Origin: JBBRMY01 sp038230595
Lineage (GTDB): Bacteria; Bacteroidota; Ignavibacteria; Tepidaquicellales; Tepidaquicellaceae
DNA length: 14,930 nucleotides
Assembly (NCBI GenBank): GCA_038230595.1
Contig: JBBRMY010000051.1
Coordinates: 1-14,930, forward strand
Direction: 5' to 3'
Position 1 is the first letter of the stretch, and every line of letters begins with the position of its first letter. Shown here one piece after another: positions 6,608-13,552 of this stretch. Below the pieces are notes generated by a model that saw only the letters and a list, made by a program, of their open reading frames with translations, was not told where the DNA came from and searched no databases. The translations under genes were made by a program, and so were the position numbers.

Positions 6608-7939
6608 TCAGGAAGCTTTTCTAAACTCAATGAGACCCTGCTTGTCGAGGAAAGTCTCGATCGTATCACCAGGCAGGAATTCTGCGCTTAATATTTTTTC
6701 TGAAAGAACATTTGTAATATATTTCTGAATCGTTCTTTTCAAGGGCCGCGCTCCATAATTAATATCAAAGCCAAGCTTTCCGAGCCAGTCTTTAACATCT
6801 TCATCAATTTTTAAATTCATATGATTACGTTCAACTCTACCCTTGATCTGTTCCATCTGCAGATCGACTATTTTTCTTATATCGCCTGTTGTTAAAGGCT
6901 TGAATACAATTATATCGTCAATTCTGTTTAAGAACTCGGGACGAATGGTAGCGCGTAGAAGCTCAAGTAATTTTGTTCTGACATTTCCCATTATTTCATT
7001 ACTGTTCTCATCAGTAATGCTCTGCATCTGCTCCTGAATTATATGTGACCCGATATTAGAAGTCATAATAATTATCGTGTTCTTAAAATTAATAGTTCTT
7101 CCTTGTGAATCGGTTAATCTTCCTTCATCTAAAACCTGCAGCAGAATATTAAAAACATCAGGATGTGCTTTCTCTATTTCATCTAAAAGCAGAACGCAAT
7201 AAGGCTTTCGTCTTACAGCTTCAGTGAGTTGTCCCCCTTCTTCATAACCAACATATCCCGGAGGAGCGCCGATCAATCTGGAAACAGAAAATTTTTCCAT
7301 ATACTCGCTCATATCGATTCGCACCATAGCTTTTTCGTCATCAAATAAAAATTCAGCAAGCGCTCTTGCAAGCTCAGTTTTTCCAACACCGGTAGTACCC
7401 AGAAAAATAAAAGAACCTATCGGCTTATTTTCATCCTGCAATCCGGCTCGTGATCTTCTGATAGCATTTGAAACTGCCTGAACAGCTTCATTTTGTCCAA
7501 TTACTCTTTGTTCAAGATTATCTTCCATATGAACGAGCTTGGCGCGCTCGCTCTCAAGCATTTTCGTTACAGGAATTCCTGTCCACTTCGAAACAATCTC
7601 TGCAATATCTTCTGCATCAACTTCTTCCTTTAGCATTTTTGTATCTTTCTGAACATCTGCAAGCTCTGCAGTTTTTACTTCAATTGATTTATTCAGATCA
7701 ACAAGCTTTCCATATCTTATCTCAGCAACTTTTGCAAGATTACCTTCACGTTCAAATTTTTCCGCATCAGTTCTCAAAGTTTCTATCTGCTCTTTCATAC
7801 TGCGTATAGTCTTGATGAGATCTTTCTCTAAATTCCAATGAGTTAAAAGCGAATTCTTCTGTTCAGTAAGTTCAGATAATTCTTTTTCAACTTCCTGAAT
7901 TCTTAATTGAGTAGGATTAATATTAGATGATTTAGGCAT
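6608..7939 (-). CDS. clpB: ClpB-like protein with only half M-domain plus NBD2
   Basis: This 443-residue protein aligns with the C-terminal half of the ClpB disaggregase (normally about 860 residues). A new leader (MPKSSNINPT) joins coiled coil of the middle domain at about residue 11. RYGKL (75-79) is the usual M-domain end, and WTGIPVTKM (119-127) leads into NBD2. Present are Walker A GTTGVGKT (181-188, T where ClpB usually has P), pore loop GYVGYEEGG (228-236), Walker B LLLDE (250-254), sensor-1 N295, Arg finger R339 in LNRID, and sensor-2 GAR (396-398). The N-domain, NBD1 and first part of the M-domain are absent. Only 64 bp separate it from fmt, and these do not encode them. No IGF-type ClpP-docking loop is seen. 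It could be a functional single-ring unfoldase, a partner for full-length ClpB, or a remnant. Confidence 0.9.
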   Translation of the reverse strand: MPKSSNINPTQLRIQEVEKELSELTEQKNSLLTHWNLEKDLIKTIRSMKEQIETLRTDAEKFEREGNLAKVAEIRYGKLVDLNKSIEVKTAELADVQKDTKMLKEEVDAEDIAEIVSKWTGIPVTKMLESERAKLVHMEDNLEQRVIGQNEAVQAVSNAIRRSRAGLQDENKPIGSFIFLGTTGVGKTELARALAEFLFDDEKAMVRIDMSEYMEKFSVSRLIGAPPGYVGYEEGGQLTEAVRRKPYCVLLLDEIEKAHPDVFNILLQVLDEGRLTDSQGRTINFKNTIIIMTSNIGSHIIQEQMQSITDENSNEIMGNVRTKLLELLRATIRPEFLNRIDDIIVFKPLTTGDIRKIVDLQMEQIKGRVERNHMNLKIDEDVKDWLGKLGFDINYGARPLKRTIQKYITNVLSEKILSAEFLPGDTIETFLDKQGLIEFRKAS

Positions 7940-8003
7940 AGAATTAAAAATTAATCAATAAATTATGTTTATTCTATGATAAAGGGGAATAAAAAGTAGC
8001 CTT

Positions 8004-8930
8004 TCAAGGAATTGCCATGATATATTCTTTTGTTTTATCTAATGAATTAATAAAATAAGATGCAGGCATTCGTTTTTTTCCTTCAAGCTGTAAAGAGTTT
8101 ATTTTAAGGCAGTTATCCTTTGTTGAGATGTATAATGATTTTTCTTTTATAAACATGATCCCGGGTTTCTCAGATTGAATGGATGAGATTTCACAGTCAT
8201 ATATTTTCAGAACTTTACCATCCAAAAATGTGAATGCTGTTGGATAAGGGGAAAGTCCTCGAATAAAGTTAAAGATATTATCAGAAAGATCATTCCAGTT
8301 TATTTTACAATCATCCTTGAATATCTTAGGAGCTGGAGAAGAAAGGGAATCATCCTGCTTTTGAATTTCTGTTTTTTCTTCTGAAATTGATCTGACAGTT
8401 TCTATAGTAAGCTCAGCTCCGATTTGCGATAACCTTTCATATAATGTTCCGAAATTATCAGTATCTGCTATGTCAGTTCTTTTCTGAAGAATAATATTTC
8501 CCGTATCAACTTTATCCTGAAGAAAAAAAGTAGTTACGCCCGTTTCTTTTTCTCCATTAATTATTGCCCAGTTGATCGGAGCAGCCCCACGATATTTAGG
8601 TAAAAGAGAAGCATGAAGATTGAAAGAACCGTATTTTGGAATTTTATATACTTCAGGAGGAAGAATGCGAAATGCTGTTACAATGATTAGATCAGGTTCG
8701 AGAGATTTTAATTCTTTAACAAAATTCTCATCTTTTAATTTTTCCGGTTGAAGGATCTTCAAACCGAGTTCATTTGCAGCAATTTTTACTTCAGATGGCT
8801 GAAGTTTTTGACCTCTGCCTTTTTGCCTGTCAGGAACTGTTACAACTGCAGAGATGTCATAACCACTGTCACAAAGAAGCTTTAAAGAAGGAACTGCAAA
8901 AGAAGGAGTGCCCATAAAAACAATATTCAT
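8004..8930 (-). CDS. fmt: Methionyl-tRNA formyltransferase
   Basis: This 308-residue cytoplasmic enzyme transfers a formyl group from 10-formyltetrahydrofolate to Met-tRNA(fMet) for translation initiation. The N-terminal Rossmann domain (MNIVFMGTPSFAVPSL, 1-16) has the RQKGRGQKLQPS loop (35-46). The catalytic triad is N104, H106 and D142 (NLHASLLP and DKVDTGN). SLLPKYRGAAPINWAI (108-123) is the family signature. The C-terminal tRNA-binding beta-barrel follows from about residue 205 (INWNDLSDNIFNFIRGLSPYP). Length is typical. The start is ATG at 8930, 17 bp after the def stop; def-fmt is a widely conserved pair and must be one transcription unit here. Confidence 0.96.
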   Translation of the reverse strand: MNIVFMGTPSFAVPSLKLLCDSGYDISAVVTVPDRQKGRGQKLQPSEVKIAANELGLKILQPEKLKDENFVKELKSLEPDLIIVTAFRILPPEVYKIPKYGSFNLHASLLPKYRGAAPINWAIINGEKETGVTTFFLQDKVDTGNIILQKRTDIADTDNFGTLYERLSQIGAELTIETVRSISEEKTEIQKQDDSLSSPAPKIFKDDCKINWNDLSDNIFNFIRGLSPYPTAFTFLDGKVLKIYDCEISSIQSEKPGIMFIKEKSLYISTKDNCLKINSLQLEGKKRMPASYFINSLDKTKEYIMAIP

Positions 8931-8947
8931 GCTTTATTACCCCTGCT

Positions 8948-9514
8948 TTATTTTTTCTTGTTTGGCTTGTACACTATGAATGGATAATCTATTTCAATCT
9001 CGCCTTTGATGATCTTTTTTATTTCGTCTTTTTTTTCTTTCTTCATTTCCGGAGTCAGCTTATCAGTGATTAGCTTTCCGTTAAGGTGATCAACTTCATG
9101 CTGAATGCATCTTGCAAGAATATCATCAGCTTCCAGAGTGATCTCATTCATGTTTACATCATTATACTTTAATATTATCTTTTCGTTTCTTACAACCTCG
9201 ACAGCAAGATGAGGAATGCTGAGACATCCTTCTTCCATGACAACCCGTTCGCCGAATTCTTCCTCTATGACCGGATTGATAAGTATCAACGGCTTCATAT
9301 TTTTATATTGCTTATGATGGCTAACGTCGATAACGGCAAGTGCTATATCCTTATTTATCTGAGGAGCTGCAAGACCCTGACCGGAAGCATGATACATTGT
9401 ATAGAACATGTCTTCGATCAGCTTGATCATTTTAACATCTATTTTTTTAACAGGCTTTGTATTCTTTTTGAGGATCTCATTTCCCAAAAGCACAATCGGC
9501 AATTGATCAGGCAT
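8948..9514 (-). CDS. def: Peptide deformylase
   Basis: This 188-residue metalloenzyme removes the N-formyl group from nascent proteins at the ribosome exit. All three motifs are present: GQGLAAPQ (45-52), EGCLS (95-99, Cys97 a metal ligand) and QHEVDHLNG (138-146, His139 and His143 ligands, Glu140 catalytic). The C-terminus ends in a basic tail (KPNKKK). The ATG at 9514 gives MPDQLPIVLLGNEIL, a normal deformylase start. It is the first gene of the minus-strand run leading through fmt. A TATAAT on the minus strand at 9534-9529 might be its -10 box, but I found no matching -35, so that is weak. Confidence 0.96.
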   Translation of the reverse strand: MPDQLPIVLLGNEILKKNTKPVKKIDVKMIKLIEDMFYTMYHASGQGLAAPQINKDIALAVIDVSHHKQYKNMKPLILINPVIEEEFGERVVMEEGCLSIPHLAVEVVRNEKIILKYNDVNMNEITLEADDILARCIQHEVDHLNGKLITDKLTPEMKKEKKDEIKKIIKGEIEIDYPFIVYKPNKKK

Positions 9515-9612
9515 AAAGTATATAATTCATTATAAAAAGTTAAACTTAAAGAAATCTTAGCGTAAATTTAATGGATAAATAGGGTGGGATTCACTTTTTA
9601 ATGCTAAAGATA

Positions 9613-9657
9613 GCTGTTGGAATCATTTCGATACATCGGGACTAAAACATTAGCAGT
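9613..9657. repeat. Degenerate copy of the GCTGTTGG palindrome
   Basis: The segment begins GCTGTTGG and contains CGATACATCGG, GACTAAAACA and a closing TAGCAG, in the order seen in the perfect palindrome at 13428-13475. The left arm has lost about three bases and several positions differ, so base pairing is largely lost. Read as a decayed copy of the same element. It lies between def and the EF-G2 gene. Confidence 0.6.
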
Positions 9658-9710
9658 AGCAGGATTTTTTTGGGATGTTTTTAGACAAAGGGTTCTATTT
9701 TTTTAATATT

Positions 9711-9769
9711 TTAATTGATGAGTTTGCATATTATTTTAAATTAATCAATCAAATAAGCTCATCAATTAA
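9711..9769 (+). repeat. Inverted repeat in EF-G2 leader
   Basis: TTAATTGATGAG (9711-9722) and CTCATCAATTAA (9758-9769) are perfect 12-bp inverted repeats separated by 35 nt, ending 20 bp before the EF-G2 ATG and just ahead of its ribosome binding site. In the mRNA it would form a stem close to the initiation region. In DNA it could be a split operator. AT-rich sequence makes chance possible, but a 12-bp perfect match with GATGAG in it is more than expected locally. Confidence 0.45.
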
Positions 9770-9789
9770 TTTAATCGAAAGGAGTTATA

Positions 9790-11886
9790 ATGGTTAATTC
9801 CGAACACATAAAAAATATTTCCATCATCGGACATGGAGGCACCGGCAAAACAACATTTACCGAAGGTATTCTCTTTGCTTCCGGAGCAATCAACCGGTTT
9901 GGTAAAATTGAAGAAGGAAATACAGCAAGTGATTATCACAAAGACGAAATCGAAAAGCAAATATCCATTAACTCCACCATTGTAAATACTTCCTGGAAAA
10001 ATTCAGCATCAGAAGAGCGAAAATTAAACATCATTGATACACCCGGATATATAGATTTTTTAGGAGAAGTAAAAGCTTCTCTCAGAGTTACAGACACATC
10101 CATTATTCTGATCGATGCGACTAAAGGAAGAGAAGTCGGAACAGAGCTTACATTCCATTACACAAAAGATTATAACAATAATATAATCTTCGTAATAAAT
10201 AAGATCGACCAGGAAAATGTAGATTTTGAAAAAGTTATCAGCCAGCTTAAGGAAAGCTTTGGCAGTTCAGTTGCTGTTGTTCAGTTTCCTGTAAAAACCG
10301 GCATAGGATTTGATTCTGTTATAGATGTTGCAAGGATGAAAATGCTTAATTTTAAAAAAGGCGGAAAAGGCGAATATACTGAAGAGGAAATTCCTGCTGA
10401 TTTGAAAGATGAAGCAGACAGATTTCATAAAGAGTTTGTTGAAGCAATTGCTGAAGAAGAAGAAAGCCTTATGGATAAATTTTTTGAAAATAATGAGAAT
10501 TTAGCCCCAGAAGATATTAACTATGGTTTGAAAAAAGGAATGAAGGAAAGAAAAATATTCCCGGTATTCTGTGCCTCAGGATTAAATAATTATGGTACTG
10601 GTCCAATTCTGGATTTCATTGCTGAGTATACTGAATCACCTATGGATAAGCCTGCAGAAATGGGACACAGTCCAAAGTCAGATAATATTATAGAAGTAGC
10701 TCCGAATAAAAAAGGGGAGCCTTGCATGTATATATTTAAAACTATTTCTGAAAAAAATATCGGTGAGCTTTCTTTTTTCAGAGTTTACTCCGGCTCAGTT
10801 AAGCCCGGCATGGATCTTATAAATGAAGCGAATGGAAAGACAGAAAGAATTTCCCAGCTTTATTATATGACAGGTAAAGAGAGGAAAGAAACCAGTGAAG
10901 TAGTGTGCGGAGATATTGCAGCAGTGGTAAAGCTAAAAGACTCTCATACAAATAATACATTAAGTTCAAAAAGCTTTCCGGTAGTACTGCCTGAAATTAT
11001 TTTTCCTTCACCAAATATGACTATGGCTATACTTCCGAAGAATAAAGGGGATGAAGATAAAACTTCAGCTGCTCTGCATACTCTTCATGAAGAAGATCCG
11101 ACTTTTATTGTTGCATATAATTCTGAAACAAAGCAGACACTTATAAGCGGTCAGGGAGAAATGCATCTGAATGTTATCATTAACAGGATAAAAAGTAAAT
11201 TCAATCTTGAAGTGTTAATGGAGGATCCTAAAATTCCATACAGGGAAACCATTAAAAAAGTTGCCAAGGATGTAGAATATAAGCATAAGAAGCAATCAGG
11301 AGGGCACGGGCAGTTTGGTCATGTACATCTCAGGCTGGAACCAAATCGAAGAGGAGAAGGTTTTCATTTTATAAATGAAATTGTTGGAGGCGTTGTTCCA
11401 ACAAAATTTATTCCTGCAGTAGAAAAAGGGGTTCAGGAAGTTTTAGTAGAAGGAATAATTGCAGGCTATCCTGTGGTTGATGTGAAAGTTGCGCTTCATT
11501 TCGGGTCGTATCATGATGTCGATTCCTCTGAAATGTCTTTCAAGATAGCTTCAGCTATGGCATTCAGAAAGGGATTTAAAGAAGCAGGACCAGTATTACT
11601 TGAACCTATATATGATGTTGAAGTTGTTTTTCCTGAAGAATTCATGGGTGCTGTTTCGGGCGATGTATCTTCAAGAAGAGGCAGAATAAGCGGGATGGAA
11701 GCAGAAGGACATCTTCAATTAATTAAATGCCAGATCCCTCTTTCGGAAATGAATGGATATTCTTCAAGACTCCGATCCCTGACACAAGGGAGGGGAACAT
11801 ACAGACGAAAATTCTCTCACTATGAAGAAGTGCCAAAAGAAGTTGAAACAAAGATAGTTGCTGAATACGAAAAGAGTAAAGAATAA
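9790..11886 (+). CDS. fusA: EF-G-like translational GTPase (EF-G2 type paralogue)
   Basis: This 698-residue GTPase has the EF-G five-domain layout. G1 is GHGGTGKTT (14-22), G3 is DTPGY (83-87), G4 is NKID (137-140), and a G' insert covers about 155-250. The G5-like motif is CASG (261-264). Domain II starts near 308, domain III holds LISGQGEMHL (451-460), and domain IV holds RETI, QSGGHGQFGHV and GSYHDVDSSEM with tip histidine H575. The C-terminal domain V has LLEPIYDVEVVFPEEFMGAVSGD. The N-terminal pattern (GKIEEGNTASDY) and a switch I reading EKQISI instead of the ERGITI of canonical EF-G place it with EF-G2-like paralogues. It also lacks the usual str-operon neighbours rpsL, rpsG and tuf. 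A housekeeping fusA is expected elsewhere. Role is probably ribosomal translocation or a specialised ribosome function; weakened GTPase activity is inference. Confidence 0.85.
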   Translation: MVNSEHIKNISIIGHGGTGKTTFTEGILFASGAINRFGKIEEGNTASDYHKDEIEKQISINSTIVNTSWKNSASEERKLNIIDTPGYIDFLGEVKASLRVTDTSIILIDATKGREVGTELTFHYTKDYNNNIIFVINKIDQENVDFEKVISQLKESFGSSVAVVQFPVKTGIGFDSVIDVARMKMLNFKKGGKGEYTEEEIPADLKDEADRFHKEFVEAIAEEEESLMDKFFENNENLAPEDINYGLKKGMKERKIFPVFCASGLNNYGTGPILDFIAEYTESPMDKPAEMGHSPKSDNIIEVAPNKKGEPCMYIFKTISEKNIGELSFFRVYSGSVKPGMDLINEANGKTERISQLYYMTGKERKETSEVVCGDIAAVVKLKDSHTNNTLSSKSFPVVLPEIIFPSPNMTMAILPKNKGDEDKTSAALHTLHEEDPTFIVAYNSETKQTLISGQGEMHLNVIINRIKSKFNLEVLMEDPKIPYRETIKKVAKDVEYKHKKQSGGHGQFGHVHLRLEPNRRGEGFHFINEIVGGVVPTKFIPAVEKGVQEVLVEGIIAGYPVVDVKVALHFGSYHDVDSSEMSFKIASAMAFRKGFKEAGPVLLEPIYDVEVVFPEEFMGAVSGDVSSRRGRISGMEAEGHLQLIKCQIPLSEMNGYSSRLRSLTQGRGTYRRKFSHYEEVPKEVETKIVAEYEKSKE

Positions 11887-11901
11887 TTTTTAAAAACTTA
11901 A

Positions 11902-11934
11902 ATTCGTTCCTTCGCTTATGTGTGGGAACATAAT
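11902..11934. repeat. ATTCGTTCC-family repeat, copy 2 (degenerate)
   Basis: ATTCGTTCC (11902-11910) and GGGAAC (11924-11929) sit at exactly the same spacing as in the element at 1981-2012. The loop CTTATG falls at the same offset when that copy is read on the other strand. The right arm has decayed (GGGAACATAAT instead of GGGAACGAAT) and the inner stem no longer pairs. It fills the gap between the EF-G2 stop and the TTG-started gene at 11944. Confidence 0.65.
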
Positions 11935-11943
11935 GATAATTAA

Positions 11944-12573
11944 TTGGAAGAGACTTTTCACCCGTCATACGAACAAGTAGAAAGTTATTTCTTTAATGAT
12001 AAGGACAAGTATTTTGAGCTTGCCGAGTTCTATAAGAAATATAATGCAGAATATTATGCGAATGTTTTCAGGAGGATAGAAACAAAGTATAAGAAAGAAT
12101 ATAATGAATATACAAAAGGTGATAAAACACGTTTAGGTCCTTTTATAGTTTATATCCTTATTCTTGTGGGTATTTATGCAGGATACAGTCTTCTGAGAAA
12201 TGAAGCGGTAAGGTCATCAGTTCAGGGTGACGGAGAATTTAATTATCCGTCTTCAGATGAATCTCTTGAGAAGCAGCAAAAAGAGATCAAGATAATTGAA
12301 GATGCGATGCGTTATAAGAAGTGGGAAGAGAACTTTATAAATCTGCATCAGGATTCGAAAAAAAATATTTATTTATTCACTATTGACGGGGAAACACTTA
12401 ATATTTATGCGAATTCAATAAATGCAGAATTATATCAGAGAGCCCTGCAGAATGCAAAAGATTTTCATATAGTTTATACTACAAATACTAATAGTAAAAA
12501 TTCCAATACAAAGGTCTGGGTAAATAATGTGCTGGTGAAAACCTATAACGGTTCACCTGCTGGTATAAGATGA
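11944..12573 (+). CDS. Hypothetical single-pass membrane protein
   Basis: This 209-residue protein is not recognised. An N-terminal stretch of about 64 residues is rich in aromatic and charged residues (YFFNDKDKYFELAEFYKKYNAEYY). It is followed by one transmembrane helix (about 66-84, PFIVYILILVGIYAGYSLL). The rest is a soluble part of about 125 residues with a predicted helix (105-130) and a beta-rich end (NIYLFTIDGETLNIYANS, KVWVNNVLVKTYNG). There is no signal peptide or lipobox, so the first 64 residues are probably cytoplasmic. The start is TTG at 11944, directly after an in-frame TAA; the first in-frame ATG is only at residue 122, past the helix. It follows the EF-G2 gene by 57 bp, and its TGA stop is three bases from the convergent phosphatase stop. 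Confidence 0.7.
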   Translation: MEETFHPSYEQVESYFFNDKDKYFELAEFYKKYNAEYYANVFRRIETKYKKEYNEYTKGDKTRLGPFIVYILILVGIYAGYSLLRNEAVRSSVQGDGEFNYPSSDESLEKQQKEIKIIEDAMRYKKWEENFINLHQDSKKNIYLFTIDGETLNIYANSINAELYQRALQNAKDFHIVYTTNTNSKNSNTKVWVNNVLVKTYNGSPAGIR

Positions 12574-12576
12574 TTT

Positions 12577-13398
12577 TTAAAAGCTAACCTGTAATCCAAA
12601 TTTATTATTGCTTCCATGAATATCCAAAGACAATCTTGTTTTAGATAAGATCTTGCTTTCACTTTTAGAAAAAATATTATTCAAAATATCTGCAGCTATT
12701 GCAGAACCGAAAACAAGAAATCCATTATTGCTACTCTGATTATAATCATCAACAGTCTCTGTCCCTAGAATATTATTTTTTGCTTTAATTATTTCTTTTC
12801 GAAGTGAAAATATAATTGCTGAAGTTCCTGCCCCGACTAAAGCTCCTGCAAGAACATCGCCCGGATAGTGAACTCCTAAGTAGATACGTCCATATCCGAC
12901 AGATAAAGCATATAAATATAATCCTCCGATAAGTAAGGGCTGGTCATTATATCTTAAAGTAAGAGATGTTGCCAGTGCAAAAGCTGCAGTTGTATGACCT
13001 GAAGGAAATGAGTAATCATCCGTCGGGGAATTATTCTTTTTAGAGTAAACATTTTGAAGAGCCAGATAAGGTCTTTTCCTTTTTACAATCGATTTTATAA
13101 GATAAGTTGTTCCTACTGCAAATCCTTCTGAAAGTCCAAGCAATACTCCGCTATTTTCATCATAAGGCACTTTATTTATTTTCCCGAAAGCAAACAGCCC
13201 AACAGGTGCCGCTATAACTATTGGAAAAACTGACTTATCTATAATTGGAATTAAACCATCTAAAAAATGAGAACGATTGTTATTGACCGAACGAAAAAGT
13301 GTTGAATCTGAATTCCAGAGAGATTGGGAGTAGGAATTGGGACAGCTGATCAGGAATAAGAATAAAAAAAATAAATTTTTAAAATATTTATTACTCAT
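12577..13398 (-). CDS. Exported PAP2-family phosphatase
   Basis: This 273-residue type 2 phosphatidic acid phosphatase has all three motifs. They are K102-x6-R109-P110 (KSIVKRKRP), SFPSGHTTAAF (130-140, His135) and GRIYLGVHYPGD (170-181, Arg171, His177 and Asp181 catalytic). Such enzymes hydrolyse lipid phosphates such as undecaprenyl pyrophosphate, phosphatidylglycerol phosphate or lipid A phosphate; the substrate cannot be told from sequence. A signal peptide covers residues 1-24 with likely cleavage S|Q. LISC at 16-19 is an alternative lipobox. Hydrophobic helices lie at about 55-71, 84-101, 135-150, 155-170 and 181-198. The last 20 residues (KTRLSLDIHGSNNKFGLQVSF) alternate and end in Phe, like an outer-membrane strand, which is odd for this family. 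It is convergent with the orphan membrane gene. Confidence 0.9.
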   Translation of the reverse strand: MSNKYFKNLFFLFLFLISCPNSYSQSLWNSDSTLFRSVNNNRSHFLDGLIPIIDKSVFPIVIAAPVGLFAFGKINKVPYDENSGVLLGLSEGFAVGTTYLIKSIVKRKRPYLALQNVYSKKNNSPTDDYSFPSGHTTAAFALATSLTLRYNDQPLLIGGLYLYALSVGYGRIYLGVHYPGDVLAGALVGAGTSAIIFSLRKEIIKAKNNILGTETVDDYNQSSNNGFLVFGSAIAADILNNIFSKSESKILSKTRLSLDIHGSNNKFGLQVSF

Positions 13399-13427
13399 TG
13401 ATTTATTCTTAGTGAATTATTCATATG

Positions 13428-13475
13428 GCTGTTGGTGTTTTAGTTCCGATAAATCGGAACTAAAACACCAACAGC
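13428..13475. repeat. Perfect 23-bp palindromic repeat
   Basis: Two perfect 23-nt arms (13428-13450 and 13453-13475) are separated by AA. The left arm runs GCTGTTGGTGTTTTAGTTCC then GAT, and the right arm is its exact complement, ending CCAACAGC. It lies in the 154-bp gap between the phosphatase and trans-sulfuration genes. No T tract follows, so it is not an ordinary terminator. A decayed relative is at 9613-9657, which argues for a dispersed repeat family. Confidence 0.85.
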
Positions 13476-13501
13476 GGCGATTCAAAATTATTATTTTTAT
13501 T

Positions 13502-13527
13502 GGGCAGACACGCAGGTCTGCCCCTAC
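13502..13527. repeat. GGGCAGAC palindromic repeat
   Basis: GGGCAGAC (13502-13509) and GTCTGCCC (13516-13523) flank a 6-nt loop, followed by CTAC. The outer end GCCCCTAC is the same as in the element at 2911-2935, though the stem sequence differs. Between it and the 23-bp palindrome lies a stray GGCGATTCA (13476-13484) that matches the other family's half-site, so this gap seems to have collected several elements. It lies 26 bp after the end of the trans-sulfuration gene. Confidence 0.7.
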
Positions 13528-13552
13528 AATGAAATTATTAAATATTATTTTC

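Larger units (their letters stand above)
9515..9789. other. Divergent intergenic region between def and EF-G2
   Basis: This 275-bp AT-rich gap should carry promoters for the minus-strand def operon and the plus-strand EF-G2 gene. It contains no plausible gene. It holds a degenerate palindromic element (9613-9657), a T-rich stretch, a 12-bp inverted repeat with a 35-nt loop (9711-9769), and a strong Shine-Dalgarno AAAGGAG (9778-9784) five bases before the EF-G2 ATG. That Shine-Dalgarno is the clearest in the window; most genes here lack an obvious one. Confidence 0.6.

Noticed and set aside
7468..7809. Plus-strand 113-codon frame opposite the clpB-like gene
   Set aside because: A Leu/Gln-rich shadow of the coiled-coil codons on the other strand.
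7940..8003. Missing NBD1 of clpB through a frameshift upstream
   Set aside because: The 64 bp before the start are noncoding and run straight into the fmt 3' end, so no hidden upstream half is present in this window.
9790..11886. Canonical housekeeping EF-G
   Set aside because: Switch I and the N-terminal signature match EF-G2 paralogues, and no str-operon neighbours (rpsL, rpsG, tuf) are present.
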